64,000 nucleotides of DNA from Holtermannia corniformis. Taxonomy: Eukaryota > Basidiomycota > Tremellomycetes > Holtermanniales. The notes beneath the pieces are model-generated. The model was not told where the DNA came from and ran no database searches. It saw only the letters and a program-made list of their open reading frames with translations. Positions 10,297-31,451 of this stretch are shown piece by piece. Positions within the stretch are counted from its first letter, which is position 1. Each line of letters starts with the position of its first letter. A program made the translations under genes and the position numbers. Where the stretch lies: NCBI GenBank assembly GCA_001599935.1, contig BCIJ01000004.1, forward strand, positions 831,716 to 895,715. Direction: 5' to 3'.

Positions 10297-11828
10297 CTAC
10301 TTCAAGCTCTCCCACTCGACCCCAACCCACTCTTCCGTAAAGCCGACGCAATCCGCCAAGCAGCCAAACACCAGCACACTGCCCCACTCCATCCCCTCCT
10401 CATCCGTTTCCCCCCTGACCAACCTCGCCAACTCTTCACGCCGCTGCTCATCCGTCAATTTCTTCTTTTGGATCCCCACGGGCTTGTTGCCGTCTTTCGA
10501 GATCATGTGCGGTCTCAAGACCGAGATCAGGCTCGGCACGAGCTGGAGTTCGAAGACGCGTGGCGAGGCGCACGAGGGACAGGGCGGGATGCTGTGGGGC
10601 GTGTAGAGGCTTGCGAGGGCTGCCGACGCTTCGGCTTCAGTCTCGTCGCCTTCGAGGGCGGCGCTGGCGGATTTGGAGTGTGCGGAACGTGTGACGGGAA
10701 AGTACCGTCCGGCGGTGGGCTCGGTCCCGGACGGGAACAAGGTCTTGTATAGAGCTGATGTGCTTGAATACGGGAGCGGGATCGAGTTGAAGTCATATCT
10801 GTAAGCATCGCCATCAGCGCCACCCATACCTTTGTGAGAAAGCACACACCGCAACACATGACCCTCACCACCATCCGCCATCCCAATGCGTCTCACAAAG
10901 CGTTCAAACACTTCGTCCGCAGGCTTGCCCTGTCCACCGGCTCCACCACTGCCACCGGCTTTACCCTCATCCTCCACCTCTAGATCCGAATCATCGTCGT
11001 CCCCCTCTTCGGCGTCGGGGTCTGGCAGGTACTCGTCGAATGTCGAGAGGTATTGCGCCGGCTGGTACGCTGGCAGTGGTGGACCGTAGGATGTTGGCGT
11101 CGGTCGAGTCTCGGTTGTGATTCTGAGCTTTGCCGTCTCGCTCGCTAGCGCCGTGTCTGATGGTGTCGGCGCAAAAGGGTTGGCGGCTGCCCCGGCTGGC
11201 GCATCGCCAAACAAGCCCGCCCCACCACCAAACAGCTGATTGCCCAATCCAGCCGGTTCCAGACCCGCTGCCGCCGCAAACGGGTTGATCTTTGCTTTAG
11301 CCCTCTCGTCTTGCTCCTTTTTCTCTGTTGCAGCACGCTTGGCATCGACATCGGCCATGTACTCGTCATTGCGCAACGAGGCGCGGAACGCTCGAATACT
11401 GCAAAGGCACAGAATGCATGTGGTAAGCTACTAGACTACTGGCCGGGGAGGTGGAGGGGACGCACCTCCCCTCGCGGCGCTGACACTGAGACTTTGTGCA
11501 CGCAAACACGTAGAGCGTTCGATCGTTTTCACCGCCTTCGAGCGGGCAGTAGACTTGGGACAGGAGCGGGATCGGTTCGTGGCAGATGCCGCAGTTGATT
11601 GCGGTTGGGATTGAGGGGATCGGGAATGTCTGTGGGGGTTAGCGGGTGCTTCAAGTGTCAATGCAGAGCACGGACCGGGTAGCCGCCGATGTACGAGCTC
11701 GTGTGAGTCTTGAGATCGGACGAGGTCAAAGCAATCGGTCCATCTGGAACCGCAAGCAATGTGTTGGTGACTAGCATCTGACTGCTGGAAGTAGAAGCAT
11801 CATCGCGATCCTGATACGTCTTGGACAT
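10297..11828 (-). CDS. TSR4: TSR4/PDCD2-like ribosome biogenesis chaperone
   Basis: Exons 11676-11828, 11466-11629 and 10297-11398 on the complement give 472 residues. The N-terminal part has SSYIGGYP, then cysteine pairs CGICHEP and CPLEGG with FACTKSQCQRRE, the PDCD2 N-terminal zinc-binding region. A low-complexity NPFA- and acidic-rich linker follows. The C-terminal PDCD2 domain has CPSCASPRVFELQLVPSLIS and ends with MEWGSVLVFGCLADC. In yeast Tsr4 escorts newly made Rps2 (uS5) for small-subunit assembly, and the human homologues PDCD2/PDCD2L do the same. I start at the ATG at 11828; the frame extends 8 codons upstream only through a TTG. Length and motif order fit the family. Confidence 0.9.
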
Positions 11829-12466
11829 GTTGCAGCGATCAAAATCGGTCAACCTAAGCGCTTGTCAGTTGATGATTCCCACCACGTTGCAAAGCAAGCA
11901 GCAAGCCACCGTCTCAGTTCGAAAGTCGCCAAACTAGTAATAGAGTGTCCGCACCAACCCGTCCCTTGCCCCGCCAAACCGCACAGACAAGACGTGATCC
12001 CAAGGCGGTCCACTGCCGATCACTCAAGACGAGGTCACGGCGGCAGGGTGCGTGTAAAGGGCAGCTCGATATGCGGCTCGACGGCGCACGAGCGGGGTGA
12101 TAGGTCTCGTCATCAAGAATCATCCTTGAGATGGCTTGCTGCTTGTGAAGGGGAGGTACACTCACAGTAGCGGTAGTCAGGCCGGGAGGGTGTCGAGGGG
12201 GCAGTCAGTAGCGTACAGCACGAGCACGAGCGAGAAAGTAAAGTAGGGAAAGTGAAGAGCAACAGGAAGCGAGCCAAACTTTTGGCTGCAAACCGGTTTG
12301 ATACCGCGGTGGCGTACACGTCATTTCGTATCTTTGTGCTAGCACGTCGCGCGGGGGTTTGCGCTACGTGTGCTAGCAAAGTGTGTGCTTGAGCAGTGCT
12401 AGAGCCAAAAGTCAAAACTCTACACCTGGTACTGCTCCCCTCTTCAGCATCGAATCAGTGCATAGG
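11829..12466. promoter_or_regulatory. Divergent promoter region TSR4 / ABHD11-type gene
   Basis: About 640 nt between two start codons on opposite strands, so it must contain both promoters. Short open frames here show no family likeness. I see no TATA box or tRNA. Confidence 0.5.
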
Positions 12467-13814
12467 ATGAGGTCAAGAGAGCTTCTATGCAGGCTGAGAT
12501 CAGCAGTGGTAGCGCCTGCTGTCAGATCCGCCGCCATTCGTAAGTCGCATCGCCGGCCCACCACTCGGACAGCATCGCTTATCAACGCCCAGCCCGGTCA
12601 CTGCCGCCTCAGACAGTGCTCATCCATACCGCCAGGGGTTTCTCCAGCTCGTCACAGCGGTTCTCAGTAGAGCCTGTACAGCTCTCGTACGATCTCGTGC
12701 AGCCACCGGCCGAAAGCAACGCCAGTTCAAACCAGTGCCTCGTCATCTGCCATGGCCTCTTGTAAGCCGAGCGGTCATGTGTGCGGTCGACACGACCGCG
12801 TGTTGACAATCCTATCACAGTGGATCAAAGCAAAATTGGCGATCTCTAGCCAAGATGTTTGTCCATCAACTCGGCATGCCAGTCTACACTGTTGTTCGTC
12901 CTGCGCCTAGCTCACAGCCGACCGTCTGACGGATCGTGCAGGACCTCCGTAACCACGGCCACTCGCCGCACGCAAAGCCGCACACGTACAGCGCCATGGC
13001 GGCCGACGTGCATCACTTCTTCCAAGCGCAGGGTCTGACCTCGGGCGTCAACCTGCTAGGTCACAGCATGTGCGGATCCCCGCCATCCTAGACCATCGTG
13101 CTGATCTGCGCCACTCGCTAGGGGCGGGAAAGCCGTCATGGCTGTTGCCCTCGATCCACGCTACAGCTCTGCGTTGCGCAGCCTGACCGTCGTCGACATG
13201 GCACCAGGCAAGGGCAAGATCTCACCCGAGTGCGTACCGTTGCCGCAGCGTCTCCGCTCACGCATCGGCAGGTTCAAAGCCTACACAGAAGGCATGCAAA
13301 AAGTACAAGCAGCAAAAGTCAAAACCAAAGGCGAAGCCGACAAGATCTTACAAGACTATGAACCGGTGCGTCTCGCACAGCTCTAGCTATAGTCGTCAGC
13401 TGATGGAAACAGACGCTCCCGACTCGACAATTCCTTTTGACCAATAGTTTGAACGCACCCGCGACCGAGACGGAGCCAGCGCACCTCCAGTTTCGGATCC
13501 CACTAGGCCTCCTGGGCGATGCCATGGCCGCGATCGGCGAGTTCCCGTTCTCCCCGCGACAACTGCACGAGCAAGCGCACGAGCGAACGGTCGAGATGGC
13601 AGGTCAAGCCGCCGAGGGGCAATGGCCCGGGCCGACGCTCTTCTTAAAAGGGTCCAAAAGCAAGTACATTAACAAGTACAACCTACCGCTCGCCAAGGCG
13701 TTCTTCCCCGCCATGCGCCTCGTCGAGCTCGATGCGGGCCACTGGGTCCACGCCGAAAGACCAAAGGAAACGGTCCAACTCGTTCGGGATTTCGTCAAAG
13801 CTATAGATGGCTAG
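12467..13814 (+). CDS. IMO32: Mitochondrial alpha/beta hydrolase, ABHD11/IMO32 type
   Basis: Exons 12467-12539, 12593-12761, 12821-12893, 12942-13069, 13122-13365 and 13413-13814 give 362 residues. The first 50 residues are rich in Arg, Ala and Ser with no acidic residues early on, a plausible mitochondrial presequence. The fold is clear: oxyanion-hole motif CHGLFGSKQNW,DLRNHGHSPH, nucleophile elbow GHSMGGKAVM, and the catalytic His in DAGHWVHAERP. The spacing matches ABHD11 and yeast Imo32, which help keep the lipoylated 2-oxoglutarate dehydrogenase functional (known for ABHD11; inferred here). Several introns cut inside conserved motifs (one splits GHSM-GGK), and the exons rejoin exactly. 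It ends 17 nt from the stop of the convergent BYR4 gene. Confidence 0.88.
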
Positions 13815-13831
13815 ATGCATGGCGTACAGGC

Positions 13832-16798
13832 TCACGAGCGTAGGGCGAGATTCCGGATCTCCCATAACCGTTTCTCCTCGCGGCGTTCGCGATCACGCTG
13901 TTCGGCGGGGCCACCGGCATGCTTTGTCGTCCAACCGCGCATCTCGAGCCGATGCCGGTCTTCAGCGGCTTTACACTCTTCCCACAGGCGTTCATCCACG
14001 TCTTCGTCCATCTGGCTCGCCATCGACGTCGATGCCGCGCTCGATTCACTAGCGAGCCGGCTCGACCACGCGCTGCTGGGCGTGACGCTGAGCGCAGAGA
14101 CCGAGACCAATTTTCGCCCTTGAGCGCGCGTAATCGTCCCGCCGCCGCCTTCATCGTCTTCATCATCCGCCATGCCCTCGAACGGGTCCGGCTCGTCATC
14201 TTCAGGCGCCAACGTCGAGACCCAGCACATTCGCTCGGGGTCAAACTTCATATCGCCCACGATCCGGACCGTCTGCGTCGACCCCACGGTCGGTGACGGC
14301 ACGCCGACCGACGAGCCCGTATAGTGCGCAATCAGCGCCGGGCGGACAGACGACGAGAGGTTGGTGTCGAAATCGCGCAAGACGTGGTCGTTGCCCTCCC
14401 ATCGGAGCGTTTGCGGGTTCCACGTCATGTCACCCACGACTGCAATCGTCAGTGTGGCCTAGGCATGGGATGGACAACGTACCCTTCTTCTTGTCGACGC
14501 CTCCGAGGTTCTTGATCAGCAGCGCTTGCTTTCGCGGCCGACCCGTCTTGGTCTTGGTCGCGTCCCCCAGGTGCTTTGCGCCCGTCGGCGTCTTCTTGCG
14601 TTTCTCAGGCTGAGCCGGGACTCCTGGTTCGCGATCCCTCGGTATCCGCGACGTTGGGTCATAAGGCGCTAAGTCGATCAGCACCAGACCACGAAAACGT
14701 CATTCAACCAACCTCTTCTTCCCGGGCGTCCAAGACCGACGCGCATAGCGCCACTAGTCTGCTTGTCCTTGCCAATCGTCAAATGTTCACGTTCCCGATC
14801 GACGCTCAAATCCTCGATGCCTTCCAACTCGGTCCCATCGCCGTACGCTCGAACGCGCTTCGGGACGTCCATGATGCGCGCTACGACGGGTCTAGGCTCG
14901 GACCGGGGAAAGATGGAATGCACCGCCGGTCGAGCTTTAGCCCGGGTCGAAGCCGTCGGCATCGTCAGCCGCGAATCCCGAGCTGTACTCGGCGCAGCAG
15001 GGGGCAGCATCAGCCCGAGGTTGGATTTCCGACGCAGACTGCCGAGCGCCGGTACCAGCTCTGGTTCCGGTACCGCAGCAGGGCTCGGTAAAGGGTTTTG
15101 CGCCAGCGCATCCTGTAGACTTGCTAGGCTCTGCTTGCGCGTCAGGTTTGGGCTCGGAGGCGGCTGCATCAATCGATGATGAGATTTCTGGTGCTTGAGT
15201 CGGATCGAGCCGCCTGCGGGGGGCGCGACGATGGGTGGTGGGATGTTGACGAGGCCTCTTGATCGCATGCTGTGCGGTGGTGCACCGACAGACTGCTCCG
15301 AGCTGAGCGAGCTGGATGCCGGATAGCGGTTATGCGAGACGAAGGGTGATTCCGGTCGGCGGAACGTCGTAGGCGCCATGCCGGTTGCAGACTGGCTGCG
15401 CAGGCCAAGGACCGAGCCGGGTGCAGGACTCTTGGGTCTGTTCCAACCTTGCTCGCGTTCTCGCTCGCGGTCCGCTCGACCCGTCGTCGCGCGCCCTTGC
15501 ATCGCAATCGATCGCCTGGCGCCTGCGCCCGGCGCGTTCGAAGACGGTAGTGGCAGCGTGCGAGCTTTACGGCCTTTGACGAGCCGATGCTGGGTCAATT
15601 CACCCGAGAGCACCAAGCCGTCTTCGAACGATTCTTCATGGTGATGATGTATGTGAGGAAGAGGGACGGCGGCCTGCTTGCGTTTCCGATCGAGGAGCGA
15701 GTTGAGCTCGTTGACTCTGCCAGAGGAAAAGAAGCTCGGCGTCGGGAGCACCAAGCCGTCTTCCATGTCTTCATCGAGCTCGTCTTCCTCGGCCTGGGCA
15801 CCGAGGATCTTGACTTCGTTTTCAAGATCGAGGTCTGTGCCAAAGCCTGCGCTAAAGCTGGTTGCGCTCGTTTCGGATCGACCGCTGTAACCGCTGCTAG
15901 GGCCGAGCGAGGCATAGGATTTGCCGTGGGCCGAGGTCGAAGGGGAATCCCAGGTGGTAGTTGAAGATGCCGATGCTCTCGGCCGGAGTCGATGCTCTTT
16001 CGAGCCCGAGCCCGAGCTCGAGGCGATCGAGCCAGAAGCGAGAGTGAGATGGGACAAAGTAAGGGGTAGGGAGAATGCCGATTCGAGCTCGAAATCGTCC
16101 TCGTCGACCGCTTTGACTTTAGCGCGTGCCGACAACGACGTGCTCGAGGTCGAAGACTTGATCGTGCCCTGTTTCGGCAACGGCAACAAACCCTTGATCG
16201 TGTCGCCGGCCCTCAACGTCTCCTGGTTCTTCTCATCCTCGTCGTCCAAAAAGCCCTCGAGAGCGTCCAGATCCGCGATCCCGCCCTTGAGCGTTGGGGG
16301 CGACAACGCGAGTCTCTGTGCTGGCTCGGCAAACTCGAGGTCCGACTCCCAGTCCTTTTCGACTGCTTTTTGCTTTGCGGCGCGCTGGAAGAAGACTGGG
16401 GATGATGCTGATGATGGCACGGCGTTGGCTGACCCTCCAAGCTTCTTGATCACACCGACGCCCTTGGGACCGGTACCGACGACTTGGCCAGCCTCGATCA
16501 GGGAACAAGTCGACGTCCTCGGGCGGTACGATCTCGATGCAGGTGCCGCGGCCGGGGTGGAAACCGATGAGAAATCTCTACTAGGTCGATGTTTGATCTT
16601 GGCTGGTAGATCCCAATCTGCCTCGTCGTCGTCTGCGATCGCGCCAGAGTTGCGCAGCGGCGAGCCGGGAAAAGGTGAAGACGAGGAACCGAGCGAGAGG
16701 GGTGATGACCCGAATTCAAACGATGGATCGTCTGTCCAGTTGTCCGTGTGCGAGTGCGAGTGCGGGACGGCGACGGGGATCGGTGCGAGGGGGGACAT
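13832..16798 (-). CDS. BYR4: Byr4/Bfa1-type spindle-pole GAP subunit
   Basis: Exons 14713-16798, 14483-14668 and 13832-14439 on the complement give 959 residues. Most of the N-terminal 600 residues are Ser-rich and acidic. Byr4 hallmarks lie near the end: RVRAYGDGTELEGIEDL, VGLGRPGRR (cut by an intron after the last Arg), then two related repeats GDMTWNPQTLRWEGND and VRIVGDMKFDPERMCW, followed by EDDEPDPFEGMAD. Byr4 (S. pombe) and Bfa1 (S. cerevisiae) are the scaffold half of the two-part GAP for the Spg1/Tem1 GTPase that controls septation and mitotic exit at the spindle pole body. The two short introns keep frame and have canonical borders. Confidence 0.87.
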
Positions 16799-17397
16799 TG
16801 TAGGCTGAGCGGCGGGGTCAGTGCACGCCTAGCCTTGTTGACTCGAACGATGAGACGACTGACCGGCACTGTCAGGTAGATGTATACGGTGCTCGCGTCC
16901 AGAGCTGCAAGAGTGCAGAGCAGCAGTCGGGGAGAGAGTGGAGAGGATGAGGACGGCCGACGGGCCCAGTGTGAGCCGCACGCACCACCGAGCGCCTTTT
17001 GTCTCGAACGCGGGCCGCTCCGTTTCAGTGCGCGATAAAGGCCATGGCCGCGCGATGGCGTTGTGCGAGCTTGACAGAGAGTACAGCAGCTGGCAATCGA
17101 CCGCCGCGACTGTCGCTGTTGATGATCCGAAGGGATTGTAGACAGCAGTGCATGCTCAGTACTGACAGCAAACCAACGGGACCTTTTCACATTCATCACT
17201 GCAATCTCACCCCGTCAACGATCCTCGCCAGGCCGCTCAGCAGACACCCGGCGACTGCCAACGAGACCCTGGGCGAGCTGGAGCCGGCACGGGACACAGT
17301 AGCGCTTCTCAAAGCCGTCACAGTGCTGCGCGTCGGACGAGCAGAACGAACCGCCGCATCCGCCACAGTGGCGTCGAGGTTCTACGCGGTCAAGCCG
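16799..17397. other. Spacer between two minus-strand genes
   Basis: About 600 nt from the 3' end of the BEACH gene to the BYR4 start. It should be the BYR4 promoter. Long frames on both strands are Arg/Ser-rich and look like chance frames of GC-rich DNA. Confidence 0.45.
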
Positions 17398-26145
<8,748 letters not shown>

Positions 26146-26850
26146 GGCTCCCGACGCCGTGGATGCTACCCTACGCTCTCGCAGTCAATCTACAGCTGTT
26201 ATTACTATGAGGGCAGCTGAGGAAACCAAGCGAGAGCAGCACCGTATAGGTCATCAGTCGGTAGTAGGCCATCCGGGGTCGATCCCGCGAGCCTAACCAT
26301 GATAGGCTCGCGTGGCCGCGCACAAATAGGCGCGCCCGCAGTGTTAAATCGATCACCGCTCGAACGCGTCTCTGGTGGAATGACTTTCGAGCCGTGTGTG
26401 TGTACGGCGACAGCAGCACTGGGAGCAGAGATCACACTCCAACAGGTAGCGTACCGTGCAGAGAGCCGGATTCTAGCTAAGGGACGTCGAAACGCAGAGC
26501 GTGCGAGCCGCTGCCAATCTCGAGATCGCATCGTTGGCTGCGTTTCAGGTCAGTCGCTCTTGTGACAATCATCACACGGCATGTCCTCGCGCTCGGATGG
26601 TGCGGGATGGTGCGGTACTCACAGGCTGCTCAGTCTACTGCCATGCTACTGTGTAAAAGTGCGCGCTGACTTGTCATGCAGGCCGTGCACGACAGCTGGC
26701 ATCAACAAGCTCCCACTAGCTCACACGACCCAAACCTGGCCACTCGGTCGTTTCGCACCAGCTTGAAGACCATCACACACTCGGTTGTAAGCGTCAAGAT
26801 CATCCCCATCGCCATCACCAGTTGTACTTTGCGTCTCACCCCGCTTCACA
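26146..26850. promoter_or_regulatory. Divergent promoter region BPH1 / CLIP
   Basis: About 705 nt between two opposite start codons. No exon of either neighbour is recognisable. No TATA box stands out. Confidence 0.5.
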
Positions 26851-29800
26851 ATGACGACCCGGTCCGCCGCCTCCTCGTCCCAAACGCCCGGTCGCACCGG
26901 CCTCCCAACACCAACAGCGTCTCGCCTCTCACTCGCCGCATCCCAATCAGGCCTCCCGACACCCACTCGTCGTCCACGCTCCTCCCTCGGTCCAAACGGC
27001 GCCCTAGGCCCACCACCAGCCACGGGCGCAGCCGACGCCGAACTCCAATCAGCCTTTGCAGACGTCATGAAACACCGTCCGATCACTGCACCTCGAGGCT
27101 CGGTCGCGTCGCGCTCGAGTGGTGGGACAGAGCTCTCACCGTCTTCGGCTGGCGCGCCCGCACCGCGAACTCCTGGCGTCATGGCCGCGCGCTCGACCAC
27201 GCCGTCATTGTACCATTCGACAACGGGTGCCGCTCCTAGAACGCCTTCGGCTGTCGGATCACGTCCGGCTTCGCGACCGTCCCTCTCGGCCAGACCCTCA
27301 ATGGGCGGTGCAGGCCCTTCAACACCCAGTACAGGCATGTTCACCCCCCGCAGGCAGTCAATGGCAACCACCACCCCCGGCCGACCGGAATCACGCCAGA
27401 GCACACGCTCGCACGCACCATTCCGACCCCATGTCGGTGATCCCGTGCGCATGTCGAACATGGGATCAGAGGGTGTGCTGCGCTTCGTCGGCGAGACCGA
27501 GTTTAAAGAAGGCATCTGGGCCGGCGTCGAGCTCGGCGGCGGGTTCAAAGGCAAAGGCAAGAATGACGGCAGTGTCAACGGGTCCGTTCTCGCACCCTTC
27601 GGATCGCTCGGCTGACGCGCTCAGTAAACGTTACTTTGACACGGATCCAAACTGCGGCGTGTTTGTCTTGTATTCCAAGCTGTCCCCACCGACCGTCGTT
27701 CCCGGGTCTTCACGCCCCGCTAGCGTCGCCTCGTCGCACCGCTCGGCTCTGAGCGCCTCTGGCCGCGCCACACCGTCAGGCATGCGAGCCTCTTCACGCG
27801 CCAGCTCGCGCTTTGACCCAGACGACACGATGCCGTCGTATACCCGACCAGGTCTCACCAGCAGCACCGCAACGACCAGTAGCGCCACTTCAGCCCTGAC
27901 AGAAGGCAGCCGCGCAAGCAAGCTAGCCAACATGACGGCCAAACAGCTGCTTGATCGCGAAAGACTCGGCACGACACCACGAGCGCCGCGCGTCTCCGCC
28001 GCAGCCGTCACACCCTCTGCGCGCCCGCGACAATCGCTAGGCGGCATGTCGACGCCGAAAGCGAAAACCATGATGCCGCCACCGCCACCCTCGCCGGGAC
28101 AGTTCAAGGCTCTCGACGAGGTGCGCGATCTGCGCGCCCGCAACGCAGAGCTCGAAGAGCGCTTAAAGGCGGTTGAGAATGACGCTGTGCGCGCGCGTGC
28201 GAGCTCGCGTGCGAGTTTGGCATCGCGCAGGATGGACGAGGATGAGATGGCGGAACTAAGGAGCGTGATTGAGGAGCGCGAGGCTCGTATCTTGGAACTC
28301 GAGCGAGGGGTCGGAGACGCCCAGGGTGAGCTGGACGGCTTAAGAGGCGAATTGGAGCTTGTCAAGGCGAGAGCTGGGGATGTGGAAAGGCTGAGGGGCG
28401 CAAAGGAGAGACTGGAGGCCGAGCTGGATGACGAGAGGAGAAAGATGGACGAGCTCATGGTGGAGATGAAGGTCCAGGAGGAGAGGTTGAAGGGTGAGCT
28501 CGAAGCCGGCATGGATCGCAAGAGGGAAGAGGTGGCGACGATGGAGTCGAGAGCTGTCGAGGCCGAAGCTGAAGTGGCCGACCTCAAGGCGTTTGCCGAC
28601 GAACTGACAGAGGCCGGTCAGGTCAGTGCTGCAGACTGACAGCTGATACCGTGCTAACGCACACAGGCCACAATCTCACTGTACGAAGGCAAGCTCAGCG
28701 ATCTCAACACGCATCGGTACGAGCTCGAAACCACGATCCGGAACCTCGAAGACAAGCTCGCGAAAGCGGCTGCTCCGCCTTTGAGCCCGGCGTCGCCCGC
28801 AACACTGCAGCGACAGGCGACGACGGCGGCCGAGATTGACAATGAGAACCTGACGGCTCAAGTCAAGCATCTGCAGAACAAGATGGTCATGCTGGAAGAC
28901 GAGCTGGAAGACGTTCGGGCCCAAGCGCTCAAGGATGCAAAGAGCGCAGACGCGCGCTTGGTCAAAGCGAAAGAGGCCGACAAGGCTGGGCGCGACGAGG
29001 TCGCGCGCCTCAAGGAGGAGAAGGAGGGTGTCAGCAAGGATGCGCAGAGGCTCAAAGAGCGCATCGCCGAGCTCGACGGTGCGCTCAAGGAGAACGCTGT
29101 GGCGCTCGAGGGCGCGCGGGCCGAGATTGAAGGCCTGCGCGTCGAGGTTGCGGTGCGTGATTCGATAGATCGAGTGGGTCGCTGACGTGCGTAGGATACC
29201 GAGAGCTTGCGCGCAGGTTTACGCGCAGGTCCGACGGAAGACGAGCACGCGGCGCGCGTCGCAGAAGTCACAGAGCTCAAGAGCAAGCTGCAAGACGCGC
29301 TCGACAAGGCCGACGGTCGCAGGCGTGAAGTTGAGGAGGATGCCACAGCCGCCGAAACCAAGATTGCCGAGCTCGAAGCCGAGATCACATCGGTGAGTGA
29401 GGTGCGATCAACAACGACGGTACTGACGATCATTCAGCTGCACAAAGTCATCAACGAGCTGCGGCAAAAGCTTGCCGGTGCAGAAGACAGCACGCGCTTG
29501 CGGCCCTCGACTCCCGCTCAGAACGATGACGCTGCAGACCTCCCTGTCAGTCCTTCTGCCCGGCAACGACACTCGCGCAGCTCGGTCGGTTCAGCACGCA
29601 AGGGTCGGCTTTCGACAGACCCACAAGACGCCGACAAGAGCCTGCGCGGGTTTCAGCATATCATCCAGGAACTCACGAGCGAGAATGCCGAGCTCAAGAA
29701 GACGGTGGATGAGTTGCGCGAGGAGAACCAGCTGTTGTCGAGTGACACTGCTCTACTGCGTGATGTGAGTTTGTGTCGGGTGATAGGCTCGAGCTGATGG

Positions 29801-30462
29801 GTTCGTAGGAGATGAAGGCTTTGGAAAAGACGCTCGAGTCGAGTTTGTTGAAACAGGAGGAGGCTCTTGATGGGCATGACGGGTCATCTGCCGTCAGTGA
29901 TCAACAAAGCCTGGGGCCGGTCTGACCATGTAGCAGAAGGAGCTCGAAGCCGCTCGCGCTGCTGCAGTCGAGGCTGAGCGCGCAAGCCAGCGTACGATCA
30001 CTTCGGTAGGTAACCTACGTTCTCGCCCTGAACCGGCTCTGACACCCCGCAGCTCAACCGCGAGCTCATGGAGCTCGAGTCCCTCGTCGAGTCCAAGATC
30101 TACCGCGAGGCAGAGCTCGAATCGACGATTGCCGATCTACAGCTGGCCAACGATCAATGGAAGGCCAAAGTCGGTGCTTCATCCAAGCCAGCCGCCGCCG
30201 CTCCTTCACCCGCCACCACGGCCGAATCAACAGACCGGTGCGAGCTGTGTGAAGGTGATCACGACCTGGACGCTTGTCCCGTCTTCAGCGGCAACCTCGA
30301 GAACGGTGCCGACGGATCGCCGCTGGCGTTCAAAGCCAAAGAGCGCGTCTGGTGCGAAGACTGCGAGGTACGTCGAAGCGTGGTGGCCAGACCGGCATTG
30401 ACGCTTTGCAGAGCTCGCAGCACAAGACGGAGGACTGTCCGCTAGCTGAGGATGTCTTTTGA
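26851..30462 (+). CDS. CLIP-170/Bik1-type microtubule plus-end protein
   Basis: Exons 26851-27581, 27625-28621, 28667-29152, 29195-29392, 29438-29764, 29809-29892, 29937-30005, 30053-30367 and 30412-30462 sum to 1085 residues. Residues 1-190 are Ser/Thr/Pro-rich and basic. A CAP-Gly domain follows: VGDPVRMSNMGSEGVLRFVG, EGIWAGVEL, GKNDGSVNGKRYF (the GKNDG tubulin-tail binding motif, split by intron 1). Then a second Ser-rich stretch and a long coiled coil of about 600 residues rich in E-L-x-x-R/K heptads. The C-terminus has two CCHC knuckles, CELCEGDHDLDAC and CEDCESSQHKTEDC, each C-x2-C-x4-H-x4-C, and ends EDVF. CLIP proteins track growing microtubule ends and link to dynein/dynactin and EB1. 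Which yeast name applies (Bik1, Tip1) cannot be settled. Confidence 0.92.
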
Positions 30463-30629
30463 TGAGATGGAGGGCGCATTTTGGGGGTCTAGTGCTTGCA
30501 AACTGCTACGTATAGTCGTCATGAAACCTGCATCATCGCCACCTTCCTCGCGGGTCGGCGGCGATCTTGAGCTGCCGCATGTTCACCACACTGCCTTGGC
30601 TTTCAAGAGCAATCTCTGCAAGAACAATC

Positions 30630-31307
30630 ATGTCAGCTACTAACAAGTCGGTTGAGAACGTCTGGGACTACCCGCGGCCGCCAGCTCTGGAAAAGATCTC
30701 AAAGTGAACGAGATGAGCTTGCGCACAGAGGTCAGAGCTGATGTCGACAGCCACCTGCAAGTCATCTGGATCGCTGCCAATGGGGAGCAGACTGTGCTTG
30801 CGGATACCAACGAGGGCTACCGTGTGCTGGAGACGAGGTAAATCTGCACTGAAAGGAAATCGGGTCATTCCGCACGCCGATCCTATAGTCACCCTCCTAC
30901 CTACTACCTACCGCCGGACTGCGTCAAGGTAGCTCTGAGCGTTACCAACAAGACGTCCTACTGCGAGGTATGTTTTTCAACCGGATCACTGCCGCATCTC
31001 AACCCGGCTCTAGTGGAAGGGGCACGCACGGTACCATTCGCTACAAGTACCCAACGCGGCTTTGACCATCGAGAACCGAATCTGGTCCTACCCGGACCCG
31101 ACGCCAGGATTCAAGCCGATCAAGGATTATCTCAGCTTCTACGCGTCGTCTGGTGCACCCAAGGGGCACGCAGGCTGGAAATGCTACGTCGACGGCGAGG
31201 AAGTCGGCGTTCAGGAAGGTGATTTCTATGGAGGTTGGGTCACCAAGAACATCCAAGGCAAGATGAAGGGCGGTGAGCTGAACGCTTGCGGCTGTTACTC
31301 GGGCTGA
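30630..31307 (+). CDS. DUF427 domain protein
   Basis: Exons 30630-30703, 30751-30837, 30889-30967 and 31014-31307 give 177 residues, essentially one DUF427 domain (widespread in bacteria and fungi). Landmarks: ENVWDYPRPPALEK at the start, ADTNEGYRVLET joined over an intron to SHPPTYYLPPDCV, SYCEWKGHARYHSL, then IWSYPDPTPGFKPIKDYLSF, CYVDGE and FYGGWVTKNI. No catalytic function is established for the family. The small introns (47, 51 and 46 nt) were placed to keep these motifs continuous. It is soluble, with no signal sequence. It sits head-to-tail behind CLIP and tail-to-tail with FAH at a distance of 144 nt. Confidence 0.9.
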
Positions 31308-31451
31308 CTGTGTTGCGGTAGGACCGGGTACATGGGGCTGGTGATCAGCTTGAGCATACCTCAATGACCAGACCGCGACGTCAAGCTGTGTAGTGTATAT
31401 CCAGACGTGTACAGGCAGGGATTACTGTGACATACAAATACGTGCCGTTCA

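Noticed and set aside
15921..16808. 295-codon plus-strand frame
   Set aside because: It is antisense to the strongly supported BYR4 gene and shows no domain; codon-pattern shadow.
26721..27578. 285-codon minus-strand frame
   Set aside because: Antisense to the Ser/Pro-rich start and CAP-Gly domain of the CLIP gene; shadow of biased codon use.
27631..28587. 318-codon minus-strand Ser-rich frame
   Set aside because: Antisense to the coiled coil of the CLIP gene; poly-Ser arises from reverse reading of Glu/Arg-rich codons.
30704..30728. 25-nt intron in the DUF427 gene
   Set aside because: Too short for a spliceosome. Using the next acceptor gives a 47-nt intron with a branch site and restores the domain.
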